A DNA stretch of 64,000 nucleotides. Origin: Delftia acidovorans. Lineage in GTDB: Bacteria; Pseudomonadota; Gammaproteobacteria; Burkholderiales; Burkholderiaceae_C. This document shows positions 54,834 to 63,644 of this stretch, one piece after another. The translations under genes and the position numbers were made by a program. Below the pieces are notes generated by a model, which did no database searches, was not told where the DNA came from, and worked only from the letters and a program-made list of their open reading frames with translations. The number at the start of each line of letters is the position of its first letter. Positions within the stretch are counted from its first letter, which is position 1. The stretch is taken from NCBI GenBank assembly GCA_031286585.1, contig JAITUC010000009.1:248001-312000 (forward strand), read 5' to 3'.

Positions 54834-55768
54834 CTGAATCCGTGAAACAAGCAAACCTTCCCACGGGCTGGCGCACCAGCGACTCGCCGGTCAAGCGCGC
54901 CTTTGCGCGCTCGCGCCTTGTGCAGGCGGCTGCGCTGGTGCTGGCGCTGATCGTGGCGGCCACGCTGCTGTCGCCCTGGCTGGCCTGGCAGAACCCCTTC
55001 GATCCGGCCAATCTGGACCTGATGGACGCCTTCACGCCCCCGGGCCAGGCGGGCACCAGCGGCACGCTGTACGCGCTGGGCTCGGACGACCAGGGCCGCG
55101 ATGTCTGGAGCGCCATCCTCCACGGGCTGCGCATGTCGGTGCTGGTGGGCGTGTCGGCCGTGGGGCTGTCCCTGCTGATCGGCGTGCCGCTGGGCCTGAT
55201 CTGCGGCTATGCGGGCGGCTGGTTCGACACGCTGATGATGCGCATTGCCGATGTGCAGCTGACCTTTCCCGTGATCCTGGTGGCGCTGCTGATCTTCGGC
55301 ATTGCACGCGGCCTGCTGCCCGAGGGCTACCGCGACGACATGGCGGTCTTCGTGATCATCGTCGCCATCGGCCTGTCCGACTGGGTGCAGTACGCGCGCA
55401 CCGTGCGCGGCGCGGTGATGGTGGAAAAGCACAAGGACTACGTGCTGGCCGCCCAGCTCATAGGCCGCAGCCGTGTGGCCATCCTGGTGCGCCACATCCT
55501 GCCCAACCTGCTGGCGCCCATCCTGGTCATCGCCACCATCAGCTTCGCGCATGCCATCGTGGCCGAGTCCACGCTGTCCTATCTGGGCGTGGGCCTGCCG
55601 CCCACCCAGCCTTCGCTGGGTACGCTGATCCGCATCGGCCAGGGCTTCCTGTTCTCGGGCGAGTGGTGGATATTGCTGTTCCCCTCGCTGGTGCTGCTGG
55701 CGCTGGCGCTGTCCGTCAACCTCGTCGGCGACTGGCTGCGCGACGCATTGAACCCCAAGCTGCAATGA
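54830..55768 (+). CDS. ABC transporter permease, DppC-like
   Basis: A 312-residue permease. An N-terminal helix, the periplasmic stretch typical of DppC (YALGSDDQGRDVWSAILHGLRMS) and the EAA loop (VEKHKDYVLAAQLIGRSRVAIL) are present. The start overlaps the dppB-like stop (ATGA), and the stop overlaps the ATPase start the same way. Confidence 0.93.
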   Translation: MTESVKQANLPTGWRTSDSPVKRAFARSRLVQAAALVLALIVAATLLSPWLAWQNPFDPANLDLMDAFTPPGQAGTSGTLYALGSDDQGRDVWSAILHGLRMSVLVGVSAVGLSLLIGVPLGLICGYAGGWFDTLMMRIADVQLTFPVILVALLIFGIARGLLPEGYRDDMAVFVIIVAIGLSDWVQYARTVRGAVMVEKHKDYVLAAQLIGRSRVAILVRHILPNLLAPILVIATISFAHAIVAESTLSYLGVGLPPTQPSLGTLIRIGQGFLFSGEWWILLFPSLVLLALALSVNLVGDWLRDALNPKLQ

Positions 55769-57492
55769 GCACGACACAAGAATCCGGGCCGCCCCCTGCA
55801 CAGCCTCCGGTGCTGAGCGTTCGCGGCCTGTCCGTCACCTTCGACACCTACAAGGGCCCCGTGCAGGTGCTGGACGAAGTGTCCTTCGACATCGCGCCCG
55901 GCGAGATCCTGGGCGTGGTGGGCGAGTCGGGCGCGGGCAAGTCCATGACGGGCGCCGCCGTGATCGGCCTGATCGAGCCACCGGGCCGCATCTCGGCCGG
56001 CACGGTGCATCTGCGCGGAGAGCGCATCGACACGCTGCGCGGCGAGGACCTGCGGCGCATGCGCGGCCGGCGCATAGGCTCCATCTTCCAGGACCCGCTG
56101 ACCAGCCTGAACCCGGTCTACACCGTGGGCCGGCACCTGGTGGAGACCATCCGCACGCATCTGCCCATCTCCGAGAAGGAGGCCGAAGCCCGCGCGCTGG
56201 CCCTGCTCGAAGAGGTGGAGATCCCGCAGGCGCGCGAGCGCATGGCCCAGTATCCGCACCAGTTCTCGGGCGGCATGCGCCAGCGCGTGGCCATCGCCCT
56301 GGCGCTGTGCGCCGAGCCGGAACTCATCATTGCCGACGAGCCCACCACGGCGCTGGACGTGTCCGTGCAGGCGCAGATCATTGCCCTGCTGCGCCGCGTA
56401 TGCAAGGAGCGCGGCGCGGCCGCCATGCTGATCACGCACGACATGGGCGTCATCGCCGAGACGGCCGACCGCGTCATGGTCATGTACCAGGGCCGCGTGC
56501 TGGAAACCGGCCCCGTGCGCCAGGTGCTGGATGCGCCGCAGCAGCCCTACACCCAGGTGCTGATGGCCGCCATCCCCAGCGTGCACCACCGCGTGCAGCG
56601 CCTGCCCGTGCCCGAGGTGGGCGGCGGCCCGGCCGCGCCCGCCGTGCCCTGGCAGCCCGCGGCGGATGCGGGGCAGCCTGCAGCGGCACTGCTGGAGGTG
56701 CGCGAGCTGTGCAAGGAGTTCGACCTGTCCAGCGGCTGGCTGGCCCGGTTGCTGGCGCGCGAGGACAGGAAAATCCTCAAGGCCGTGGACGGCGTCAGCT
56801 TTTCCATCCGCAAGGGCTCCACCTTCGGCCTGGTCGGCGAGTCCGGCTCGGGCAAATCCACGGTGGCGCGCATGGTGGCGGGGCTGACGCCCCCTACCAG
56901 CGGCACCGTGCTGTTCGACGGCGTGGACAAGTGGAGCCCGGCCGCCCAGACCGTGGCCATGCGCCGGCGCTTCCAGATGATCTTCCAGGACCCGTATGCC
57001 AGCCTGAACCCGCGCTGGACCGTGCAGGAACTGATTGCCGAGCCGCTGCAGGTGCTGGCCCTCACGTCCGGCAAGGACGAGACGGCCGAGCGCGTGCAGG
57101 AGGCGCTGCGCCGCGTGCGCATGAAGCCCGACGATGCGCGCAAGTACCCGCACCAGTTCTCGGGCGGGCAGCGCCAGCGCATCGCCATCGCGCGCGCCCT
57201 GGCCAGCCGGCCCGAGTTCATCATCTGCGACGAACCCACCTCGGCGCTGGACGTCTCGGTCCAGGCCCAGGTGCTCAACCTCATGCGCGACCTGCAGGAG
57301 GAGTTCGGCCTGACCTATCTGCTGATCAGCCACAACCTGGCCGTGATCCGCCACATGTGCGACGACATCGGCGTCATGCAGCGCGGCCGCCTGGTCGAGG
57401 CTGGCGAGGCCGGCGCCGTGCTCGATGCGCCGCAGCATGCGTACACGCGCGCGCTGATGGCTGCCGTGCCGGATATGGAGCATGTGCACTGA
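55765..57492 (+). CDS. Duplicated ATPase subunit of peptide ABC transporter (DppD-DppF fusion type)
   Basis: A 575-residue protein with two complete nucleotide-binding domains (residues about 15-260 and 310-570). Walker A motifs GESGAGKS and GESGSGKS, signatures QFSGGMRQR and QFSGGQRQR, and Walker B motifs LIIADEPTTALD and FIICDEPTSALD are all intact. Each half has the oligopeptide-transporter C-terminal extension. Coupled to the permease; a bidirectional terminator follows. Confidence 0.94.
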   Translation: MSTTQESGPPPAQPPVLSVRGLSVTFDTYKGPVQVLDEVSFDIAPGEILGVVGESGAGKSMTGAAVIGLIEPPGRISAGTVHLRGERIDTLRGEDLRRMRGRRIGSIFQDPLTSLNPVYTVGRHLVETIRTHLPISEKEAEARALALLEEVEIPQARERMAQYPHQFSGGMRQRVAIALALCAEPELIIADEPTTALDVSVQAQIIALLRRVCKERGAAAMLITHDMGVIAETADRVMVMYQGRVLETGPVRQVLDAPQQPYTQVLMAAIPSVHHRVQRLPVPEVGGGPAAPAVPWQPAADAGQPAAALLEVRELCKEFDLSSGWLARLLAREDRKILKAVDGVSFSIRKGSTFGLVGESGSGKSTVARMVAGLTPPTSGTVLFDGVDKWSPAAQTVAMRRRFQMIFQDPYASLNPRWTVQELIAEPLQVLALTSGKDETAERVQEALRRVRMKPDDARKYPHQFSGGQRQRIAIARALASRPEFIICDEPTSALDVSVQAQVLNLMRDLQEEFGLTYLLISHNLAVIRHMCDDIGVMQRGRLVEAGEAGAVLDAPQHAYTRALMAAVPDMEHVH

Positions 57493-57523
57493 GGCACTGA
57501 TTCAAGCGCCATCGCCATGCAAA

Positions 57524-57547
57524 AAAGGCCTGCGGATGCAGGCCTTT
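57524..57547. terminator. Bidirectional terminator
   Basis: A 10-bp stem AAAGGCCTGC (57524-57533) and GCAGGCCTTT (57538-57547) with a 4-base loop, A-rich upstream and GCTTTT after, between convergent genes. Confidence 0.85.
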
Positions 57548-57567
57548 GCTTTTGGGGGCGCGATGGC

Positions 57568-58257
57568 TTACCGGGCTGGCGTTGCAGGTGCGGCCTGGAC
57601 TGCAGGCGCTTCCTGGACCGGTGGCTGCGCCAGGGCGCCGCCCTGCTGCACCGGCCCGATGGTGGTGCGCACCACGCGCGAGCCCTTGGGCGGGTTGGGG
57701 AAGCCGGTCAGGGCGGCGTCGAACAGGATGCCGAAGATGGCCGGGTCGTCGGTCCACACATCCTGGCGCTGGGCCGAGGTCTCGTAGACGATCTGCTGCG
57801 TGGTGGCGTTGCGCATCACGATGCTGACGGCGCGGTAGTACTCCAGCGGCGGCCCGTCGAACATGAAGCTGCCGCCAAAGCCCATGCCCCAGCCGCGCCC
57901 GTAGCCCAGGCCCCAACCCCAGCGCGGGCCGCCCCAGCGGTCGTAGTAGGGCCAGGCGGCGTAGTCGCGCGCATAGCGTGCGTCGGCACCAATCTGCACG
58001 ATCAGGCTGGCGCGGGAGTCGTCGCGCTGCAGGCCCACGCGGCCCAAGGCCTGCTGGGCCTGGGATTCGATGGCCGCGAAGTGCGTCTGCGCCTCGCGCT
58101 GCGAGGGCAGCACTTCCAGGCGGTAGGTGGGCGGTGCGGGCAGGGCGCCCAGCGTGGAATAGCTCTGGACGGTGCTCTGGACTTCGCGCACGCCGGCGCA
58201 GCCCGTGAGCAAGGCCGTGGCCACGATGGCCAGGACATGGATGCAGCGCAGCTTCAT
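57568..58257 (-). CDS. DUF4136-type lipoprotein
   Basis: A 229-residue lipoprotein: signal peptide with lipobox LLTGC (C20). The DUF4136-like core includes YRLEVLPSQREAQTHFAAIE, QQALGRVGLQRDD, a Gly/Trp/Tyr-rich loop (RWGWGLGYGRGWGMGFGG) and IVYETSAQRQDVW. The tail is Pro/Ala-rich. Probably an outer-membrane-associated protein of unknown function. The start at 58257 follows AAGGAGTACACC. Confidence 0.8.
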   Translation of the reverse strand: MKLRCIHVLAIVATALLTGCAGVREVQSTVQSYSTLGALPAPPTYRLEVLPSQREAQTHFAAIESQAQQALGRVGLQRDDSRASLIVQIGADARYARDYAAWPYYDRWGGPRWGWGLGYGRGWGMGFGGSFMFDGPPLEYYRAVSIVMRNATTQQIVYETSAQRQDVWTDDPAIFGILFDAALTGFPNPPKGSRVVRTTIGPVQQGGALAQPPVQEAPAVQAAPATPAR

Positions 58258-58278
58258 GGTGTACTCCTTGGTCGAAAA

Positions 58279-58300
58279 AAGGCCCGTTTGCACGGGCCTT
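58279..58300. terminator. Terminator between ttcA and DUF4136 gene
   Basis: An 8-bp stem AAGGCCCG (58279-58286) and CGGGCCTT (58293-58300) with a 6-base loop. The A-run 58275-58280 becomes a U-run for the minus-strand ttcA transcript, so it ends ttcA. Confidence 0.75.
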
Positions 58301-58334
58301 GGTTGGAGTGGGGCGATGGTTATAGGTTCAGCCG

Positions 58335-59324
58335 TCAGGACGACAGTTGTACCACCTGCAGGCCGGGCAGTGTTGCGGACACTGGCATCTCTTCATGGTC
58401 GAAGGCCATGTCGCCGTTGGGGTCGGCAATGCCGGTGGCCTTGGCGTTCTTGAAGTCGTGCAGCTCGGGGTCCATCATGTGCGTGGTCACGATGTGGCCC
58501 ATGGCGCGGAACATGCTTTCCACGCGGCCCGGGAATTTCTTGTCCCACTCGCGCAGCAGCTCGCCCACGGCCACGCGCTGCAGGCCGTCCTGGCTGCCGC
58601 AGAGGTTGCAGGGGATGATGGGGAAGTTCTGGTACTGGGCCCAGCGGACGGTGTCCTTCTCGGGCACGTAGCACAGCGGGCGGATCACCACATGCTTGCC
58701 GTCGTCCGAGACCAGCTTCGGGGGCATGCCCTTCATGCGGCCGCCGTAGAACATGTTGAGCATCAGCGTCTGCACGATGTCGTCGCGGTGGTGGCCCAGG
58801 GCCACCTTGGTGCAGCCCAGCTCGTCGGCCACCTTGTACAGGATGGCGCGGCGCAGGCGCGAGCACAGGCCGCAGGTGGTCTTGCCCTCGGGCACCACGC
58901 GCTTGACCACGCTGTAGGTGTCCTGCGTCTCGATGTGGTAGTCCACGCCGATGCTCTTGAAGTACTCGGGCAGCACATGGTCGGGAAAGCCGGGCTGCTT
59001 CTGGTCGAGGTTCACGGCCACCAACTCGAACTTCACGGGCGCGCGCTTTTGCAGCTTGCGCAGCACGTCCAGCATCGTGTAGCTGTCCTTGCCGCCCGAC
59101 ATGCAGACCATGATCTTGTCGCCTTCCTCGATCATGTTGAAGTCGGTGATGGCGCGGCCCACCTCGCGGCACAGACGCTTTTCCAGCTTGACCTGCTCGC
59201 GCTCGATCTTGATGCGGTTGCCGTTTGCGGCATGGGCTTGGGCATCCGCATCGGCGGCGGCTTCGGGGGCGGCTTCTTCGGCCAGCCAGGGGTTGTCGGT
59301 CACTGCATTCATGGGGTTCACCAT
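58335..59324 (-). CDS. ttcA: tRNA 2-thiocytidine biosynthesis protein TtcA
   Basis: Up to 329 residues. It thiolates cytidine 32 of tRNA using ATP and a 4Fe-4S cluster. The PP-loop [10 protein letters not shown] is near residue 76 and the cysteine motifs CGLCSRLRR and CNLCGSQ are present. The first 40 residues are Ala/Glu-rich and not conserved, so the start may be 59324 or 59312. Overlaps the folB stop. Confidence 0.94.
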   Translation of the reverse strand: MVNPMNAVTDNPWLAEEAAPEAAADADAQAHAANGNRIKIEREQVKLEKRLCREVGRAITDFNMIEEGDKIMVCMSGGKDSYTMLDVLRKLQKRAPVKFELVAVNLDQKQPGFPDHVLPEYFKSIGVDYHIETQDTYSVVKRVVPEGKTTCGLCSRLRRAILYKVADELGCTKVALGHHRDDIVQTLMLNMFYGGRMKGMPPKLVSDDGKHVVIRPLCYVPEKDTVRWAQYQNFPIIPCNLCGSQDGLQRVAVGELLREWDKKFPGRVESMFRAMGHIVTTHMMDPELHDFKNAKATGIADPNGDMAFDHEEMPVSATLPGLQVVQLSS

Positions 59325-59689
59325 TGTCCGGTTTCTATGCGAATGGCCACTTCGCAGTCTTCAAAGATTTCCAGCTTGGCGATTTTCACGCGCACGCCCA
59401 GCACGCCGGGCAGCTGCATCAGGCGCTGGGCCAGCTTGCCGATCAGGCTCTCCAGCAGGTTCACATGCTCGGCCGTGCATTCATCGATGATGATCTGGCG
59501 CACCTTGCGGTAGTCCAGCACATGCAGGATGTCGTCGTCGCGCGGCGCCAGCGGCTGGGTGCCCAGGCTCAGCTCGGCATCGACCTGGATGGGCTGGGGC
59601 GTCTGTTTTTCGTGGGCGAGGATGCCCAGGTTGGCGTCGAAGCGCAAACCCGTGAGCGTCAGGATCTGTTGTCCGGTGGCGGAGTGCAT
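59318..59689 (-). CDS. folB: Dihydroneopterin aldolase FolB
   Basis: A 123-residue FolB/FolX-fold enzyme for folate synthesis. Typical segments are [42 protein letters not shown] and [14 protein letters not shown]. The catalytic lysine of FolB corresponds to the [11 protein letters not shown] region. Overlaps ttcA by 7 bp and follows a pteridine-reductase-like gene. Confidence 0.9.
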   Translation of the reverse strand: MHSATGQQILTLTGLRFDANLGILAHEKQTPQPIQVDAELSLGTQPLAPRDDDILHVLDYRKVRQIIIDECTAEHVNLLESLIGKLAQRLMQLPGVLGVRVKIAKLEIFEDCEVAIRIETGQW

Positions 59690-59732
59690 GGGGAAAAGCC
59701 GTGGAGTGTTTGGGGTTGGCGCGCGCAGGCGC

Positions 59733-60518
59733 CTACATCATGGAAAAGTCGCGCTCGAAGCGCTGCAGGTGCTGGCCGCCATCGACCAGCAAGGTGGTGC
59801 CGGTGATGGACTGGTTGTCCAGTGCAAAGCACACGGTGGCGGCCACGTCGGCCGCGCTGGACGAGCGGCCCAGCGGGCTGAGGCGGTGCAGCGACTCGAA
59901 GCGCTCCTGGCTCAGCATGTGGCTGGTCAGCGTCAGGCCCGGGGCCACGCCGACGACGCGCACGCGCGGGGCCAGCGCCAGCGCCAGCATGGTGCCGGCG
60001 GCTTCGAGAGCCGCCTTGGACAGCGTGTAGCTGAGGAAATCGGGGTTCTGGTTCCAGAGCTTCTGGTCCAGCATGTTGATCACGGCGCCGCTGGCATGCT
60101 CCTCGCCGGACGCCACGCGATCCTCGATATGGGCATGCAGCGCCTGGGCCAGCAGGATGGGCGCGCCGGTGTTGCTGCGCAGGTGGGCTTCCAGCGCCAC
60201 GTAGCTGAAGCTGCCGGCATCGTCATGCTCGAACAGCGAGGCGTTGTTGACCACGGCATCCAGGTGGCCGAAGTGCGCCACGGCGCGCGGCACCAGGGAG
60301 CGCACCGAATCCTCGTTGAAGAAATCGGCATCCAGGGCGGCGCTGTCGCCGGCCAGTTCAGCGCAGGCGGCGGCCGTCTCCAGCGCCTCGTCGTGCGAGT
60401 CGCGGTAGTGCACGGCCACTTGCCAGCCGGCGCTGGCAAGCGCGAGCGCGATGTCGCGCCCCAGGCGGCGGGCCGCGCCGGTCACCAAAACGGTGCGTGT
60501 TCGGGCAGGTGTGGACAT
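59733..60518 (-). CDS. SDR-family oxidoreductase, pteridine reductase-like (FolM type)
   Basis: A 261-residue short-chain dehydrogenase. The cofactor motif TGAARRLGRDIA, with the RR typical of pteridine reductases and FolM in place of the standard TGxxxGxG, is at residues 14-25. The catalytic Y-x3-K is in LSYTLSKAA and NNAS is present. It lies 43 bp upstream of folB in the same direction, supporting dihydrofolate/dihydromonapterin reduction. Divergent from the MidA-like gene over 20 bp. Confidence 0.85.
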   Translation of the reverse strand: MSTPARTRTVLVTGAARRLGRDIALALASAGWQVAVHYRDSHDEALETAAACAELAGDSAALDADFFNEDSVRSLVPRAVAHFGHLDAVVNNASLFEHDDAGSFSYVALEAHLRSNTGAPILLAQALHAHIEDRVASGEEHASGAVINMLDQKLWNQNPDFLSYTLSKAALEAAGTMLALALAPRVRVVGVAPGLTLTSHMLSQERFESLHRLSPLGRSSSAADVAATVCFALDNQSITGTTLLVDGGQHLQRFERDFSMM

Positions 60519-60538
60519 TCGAGGACAATGTACGGATC

Positions 60539-61648
60539 GTGACGACAGAACCCTCAATTTTAACGGCCGCCCTGCAATCCCGTGTTGCGCAAGAGATTGC
60601 GTCCTCTGGAGGCTGGCTGGCTTTCGACCGTTTCATGGCCCTGGCGCTGTACGAGCCGGGCCTGGGCTACTACGCCAACGACACCGCCAAGTTCGGACTG
60701 ATGCCATCGTCGGGCAGCGATTTCGTGACCGCGCCCGAGATGTCCCCGGTCTTCGGCCAGCTGCTGGCCGCCCAGGTGGCCGAGGCGCTGCAGCGCACGC
60801 ATACCCGCGAAGTCTGGGAATTTGGTGCCGGCACGGGCGCGCTGGCGCTGCAGGTGCTGGACGAGCTGGCCGCGCTGGGCGTGCGGCCGGACCGCTACAC
60901 CATCGTCGATCTGTCGGGCACGCTGCGCGCGCGCCAGCAGCTCAGGCTGGTGAAGTACGAAGGACTGGTGCACTGGGCCGATGCCCTGCCCGATCGGCTC
61001 GAAGGCGTGGTCATCGGCAACGAGGTGCTGGACGCCATGCCCGTGCAGCTGCTGGTGCGCAAGGCAGGTGTCTGGCACGAGCGCGGCGTGGTGCTGCAGC
61101 CGGACGGCAGCCTGGGCTGGGAAGACCGGCCCACGCAGCTGCGCCCGCCCATGGAGATCGAGGGCGAGCACGACTACCTGACCGAGATCCATCTGCAGGG
61201 AGAGGCCTTCATCCGCACCCTGGGCGAGCGCATGGCGCGCGGCGCGGCCTTCTTCATCGACTACGGCTTCGGCGAGTCCGAGTACTTCCATCCGCAGCGC
61301 CACATGGGCACCCTGGTCTGCCACCGCCTGCACAAGGTGGACGACGACCCGCTGGCCGAGGTCGGCCTCAAGGACATCACGGCCCACGTGAACTTCACAG
61401 GCACGGCCGTGGCCGCGCAGGAGGCGGGTTTCGAGGTGCTGGGCTATACCTCGCAGGCCCACTTCCTCATCAACTGCGGCCTGGGCCCCAAGCTCGACGC
61501 GCTGGCCCCGGGGCCGCGCGCCATGGCCACCAAGCTGATGATGGAGCACGAGATGGGCGAGCTGTTCAAGGTCATCGGCCTGGCCAAGGGCGTGGAGCCC
61601 TGGGACGCCATGGGCTTTGTGCGCGGCGACCGCACGCACCGCCTGTAG
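60539..61648 (+). CDS. MidA/NDUFAF7-family SAM-dependent methyltransferase
   Basis: A 369-residue protein of the DUF185 family. The signatures YYANDTAKFG, DFVTAPEMSPVFG and the SAM motif EFGAGTGALALQVL (near residue 102) are present. Mitochondrial relatives methylate an arginine of complex I; the bacterial role is not established. The GTG at 60539 is chosen; an ATG at 60497 would overlap the divergent SDR gene by 22 bp. Confidence 0.88.
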   Translation: MTTEPSILTAALQSRVAQEIASSGGWLAFDRFMALALYEPGLGYYANDTAKFGLMPSSGSDFVTAPEMSPVFGQLLAAQVAEALQRTHTREVWEFGAGTGALALQVLDELAALGVRPDRYTIVDLSGTLRARQQLRLVKYEGLVHWADALPDRLEGVVIGNEVLDAMPVQLLVRKAGVWHERGVVLQPDGSLGWEDRPTQLRPPMEIEGEHDYLTEIHLQGEAFIRTLGERMARGAAFFIDYGFGESEYFHPQRHMGTLVCHRLHKVDDDPLAEVGLKDITAHVNFTGTAVAAQEAGFEVLGYTSQAHFLINCGLGPKLDALAPGPRAMATKLMMEHEMGELFKVIGLAKGVEPWDAMGFVRGDRTHRL

Positions 61649-61674
61649 CCGCCGGCCAGAGCCTCTCCCCGGCC

Positions 61675-62571
61675 TCAGCGCTGGACGCTGCGGCCGTTGC
61701 TCACCTCGTACGCCGTCTGGTCCTTGAGGTTGATGCGGTAGATCTCGCGCGTGACGTTGCCCGAGAAACCCAGCTCCACGATGGACAGGTTCTCGAACGT
61801 GGTCGTGAAGCCGCCGGGCAGGATGCGGTTCAGGCGCGCGGCGGTCTCGCCCATGGCGCGCTCGATCTCGGGTGTGAAGGTGGCTTCGCTGTAGACCAGG
61901 GTGTTGTGCGGGTTGTGGCTGCGCACCTCCTTGCCGGCCTGCACCTGGTTGATGCCGCTGACGCCCACGCTTTGCACCATGGCCTTGGCCGAATCGTTCA
62001 TGCGGGCATAGACGGGTCCCGTCACGCGCGGCAGCGGGCCGTCGCGCAGCGGTGCCATGGCGGCGGTGGCGCGGGTGTTGAAGTCCATCATGGCCTCGTA
62101 GGCCGGGCCGGACTTGACGATGCCCAGGTCCAGCCACCATGGCTTGCCGGCACCCTTGGCGGCCTCGGTGGTGTAGAAGTTCTTCAGGTGCACGTCCTGC
62201 AGCACGGGCGGCAATGCCGGCAGGGCGGCCAGCATCTTGCGCGGCGTGGTCGGGTCGGTGCTGTGGATATGCACCACGGTGACATGGGGCAGGTTGAAGG
62301 TGTTGGCCTCGGCCACCAGCTTCAGGCGCAGCAGCTGCTCCTGCACCAAGGGCGTGACCTGGCTGTCCATGATGGCCGTGGCATCGGCCGGCAGGCGGTA
62401 GACCAGGCCGTAGGTGGCCTGGTGGGCGCGGAAATCGCTGCGCTGCAGGGCGCTGTTGTCGATGGCGCCCGACGCGGCGGCTGCGGTCGTGGGGGCCGGA
62501 GCGCTGGCGCAGGCCGTCAGCAGGGCGGCAGGCAGGATGGCGAGCAGAAGGCGCCTGGATGTGCGTTGCAT
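61675..62571 (-). CDS. Lipoprotein with 2H phosphoesterase-like motifs
   Basis: A 298-residue lipoprotein (lipobox LLTAC, C21). Two H-x-T elements, LPHVTVVHIHS near residue 94 and NPHNTLVYSEA near residue 221, sit in beta-strand-like contexts about 127 residues apart, as in the 2H phosphoesterase fold. I know no named family. A periplasmic 2',3'-cyclic phosphate or similar phosphodiesterase role is inference. Convergent with the MidA-like gene (26 bp). Confidence 0.6.
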   Translation of the reverse strand: MQRTSRRLLLAILPAALLTACASAPAPTTAAAASGAIDNSALQRSDFRAHQATYGLVYRLPADATAIMDSQVTPLVQEQLLRLKLVAEANTFNLPHVTVVHIHSTDPTTPRKMLAALPALPPVLQDVHLKNFYTTEAAKGAGKPWWLDLGIVKSGPAYEAMMDFNTRATAAMAPLRDGPLPRVTGPVYARMNDSAKAMVQSVGVSGINQVQAGKEVRSHNPHNTLVYSEATFTPEIERAMGETAARLNRILPGGFTTTFENLSIVELGFSGNVTREIYRINLKDQTAYEVSNGRSVQR

Positions 62572-62704
62572 GGTGGGTCGTCTTGTTGCGGCATGGAGCC
62601 ATGGAAGAAGGGGCTTGTCCCGAAGCCTCCCGCCACGGGACTTTCCCAATGTAGGACGCCCATGTGTCCCGCCCATGACGCGCCGCCGCCGTACACTCGG
62701 CGCC

Positions 62705-62899
62705 ATGATCCGCTGGCTCCTCGTCATCTTCCTGGCCCTGCTGCTGTTCAATGGCCTGCACGCCTGGCTGGAGCGCATAGGCCTGGGCCGCCTGCCGGGC
62801 GACTTCCGCTTTCGCCTGTTCGGCCGCGAGATCTTCCTGCCGATTGCCAGCACCGTGGTTCTCAGCCTGATTGCCGCCCTGATCGCCAGGCTGGTCTGA
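62705..62899 (+). CDS. DUF2905 small membrane protein
   Basis: A 64-residue protein with two helices (residues 3-17 and 44-63) and the central LGRLPGDFRFRLFGREIFLPIAST, the DUF2905 signature. Function unknown. The ATG at 62705 has no strong site, but the whole family region is included. Confidence 0.85.
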   Translation: MIRWLLVIFLALLLFNGLHAWLERIGLGRLPGDFRFRLFGREIFLPIASTVVLSLIAALIARLV

Positions 62900-62973
62900 G
62901 CATGGCTTGAAGCATGGGCGCGCCGCCCGCATATGCAGGCATTGCCCCATGACTTCCGAACAAGAGGCCGCCC

Positions 62974-63408
62974 ATGTCCGACAAGCTGCATTTCGTCTGC
63001 CCCCATTGCCACACCACCAACCGCATTGCGGCCGACCAGCTCGGCAGCGCGCCTGACTGCGGCAGCTGCCACCAGCCGCTGGTCACCGGCCAGCCCGTGG
63101 CGCTGGATGCGCAGAGCTTTGCCAGGCATGTGGGGCGCAGCCAGGTGCCGGTGGTGGTCGATTTCTGGGCGCCCTGGTGCGGCCCCTGCCGCATGATGGC
63201 GCCGGCCTTCGAGCAGGCGGCGCAGGCGCTGGCGCCCGGCGTGCAACTGGCCAAGCTCGATACCGAAGCCCATCCCCAGGCTGCCGCGCCCTACAACATC
63301 CGCAGCATCCCGACCATGGTGGTGTTCAAGGAAGGGCGCGAGATCGCCCGCGTCTCCGGCGCCCTGCCGGCCGGCGAGATCGTGCGGTGGGTGCGTTCGG
63401 TCGTCTGA
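62974..63408 (+). CDS. trxC: Thioredoxin TrxC (thioredoxin 2)
   Basis: A 144-residue thioredoxin with the N-terminal zinc finger of TrxC: CPHC at residues 9-12 and CGSC at 29-32. The redox motif WCGPC is near residues 68-72 and the cis-proline in SIPTMVVF. Repairs disulfides, typically in the oxidative stress response. Confidence 0.95.
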   Translation: MSDKLHFVCPHCHTTNRIAADQLGSAPDCGSCHQPLVTGQPVALDAQSFARHVGRSQVPVVVDFWAPWCGPCRMMAPAFEQAAQALAPGVQLAKLDTEAHPQAAAPYNIRSIPTMVVFKEGREIARVSGALPAGEIVRWVRSVV

Positions 63409-63418
63409 TTTTTTGCAC

Positions 63419-63458
63419 GCACGCCAAGTGGCGTGCCTGCCGGCCTGGCAGTGTTTTT
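63419..63458 (+). terminator. Tandem hairpin terminator after trxC
   Basis: First hairpin GCACGCC/GGCGTGC (63419-63425 with 63430-63436), then CTGCC/GGCAG (63437-63441 with 63447-63451) followed by TGTTTTTC. A rho-independent terminator for trxC. Confidence 0.75.
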
Positions 63459-63644
63459 CTTTCATGGCGGCTGGCCTGCGTCCTAGCTTTCGGGCGCCAA
63501 AACCAGATGCGTCCTAGATACAACCGGCTGACTTCTTCCTAGATTCGCGCTTGGCTCGAATCAACAGGCCTGCGCTCGCAGGCCGGGGAAGCAAGGCGCC
63601 TGGCATCGGCGACAGCCTTCCCCGCAGACAGGGAAGGTTCCACC

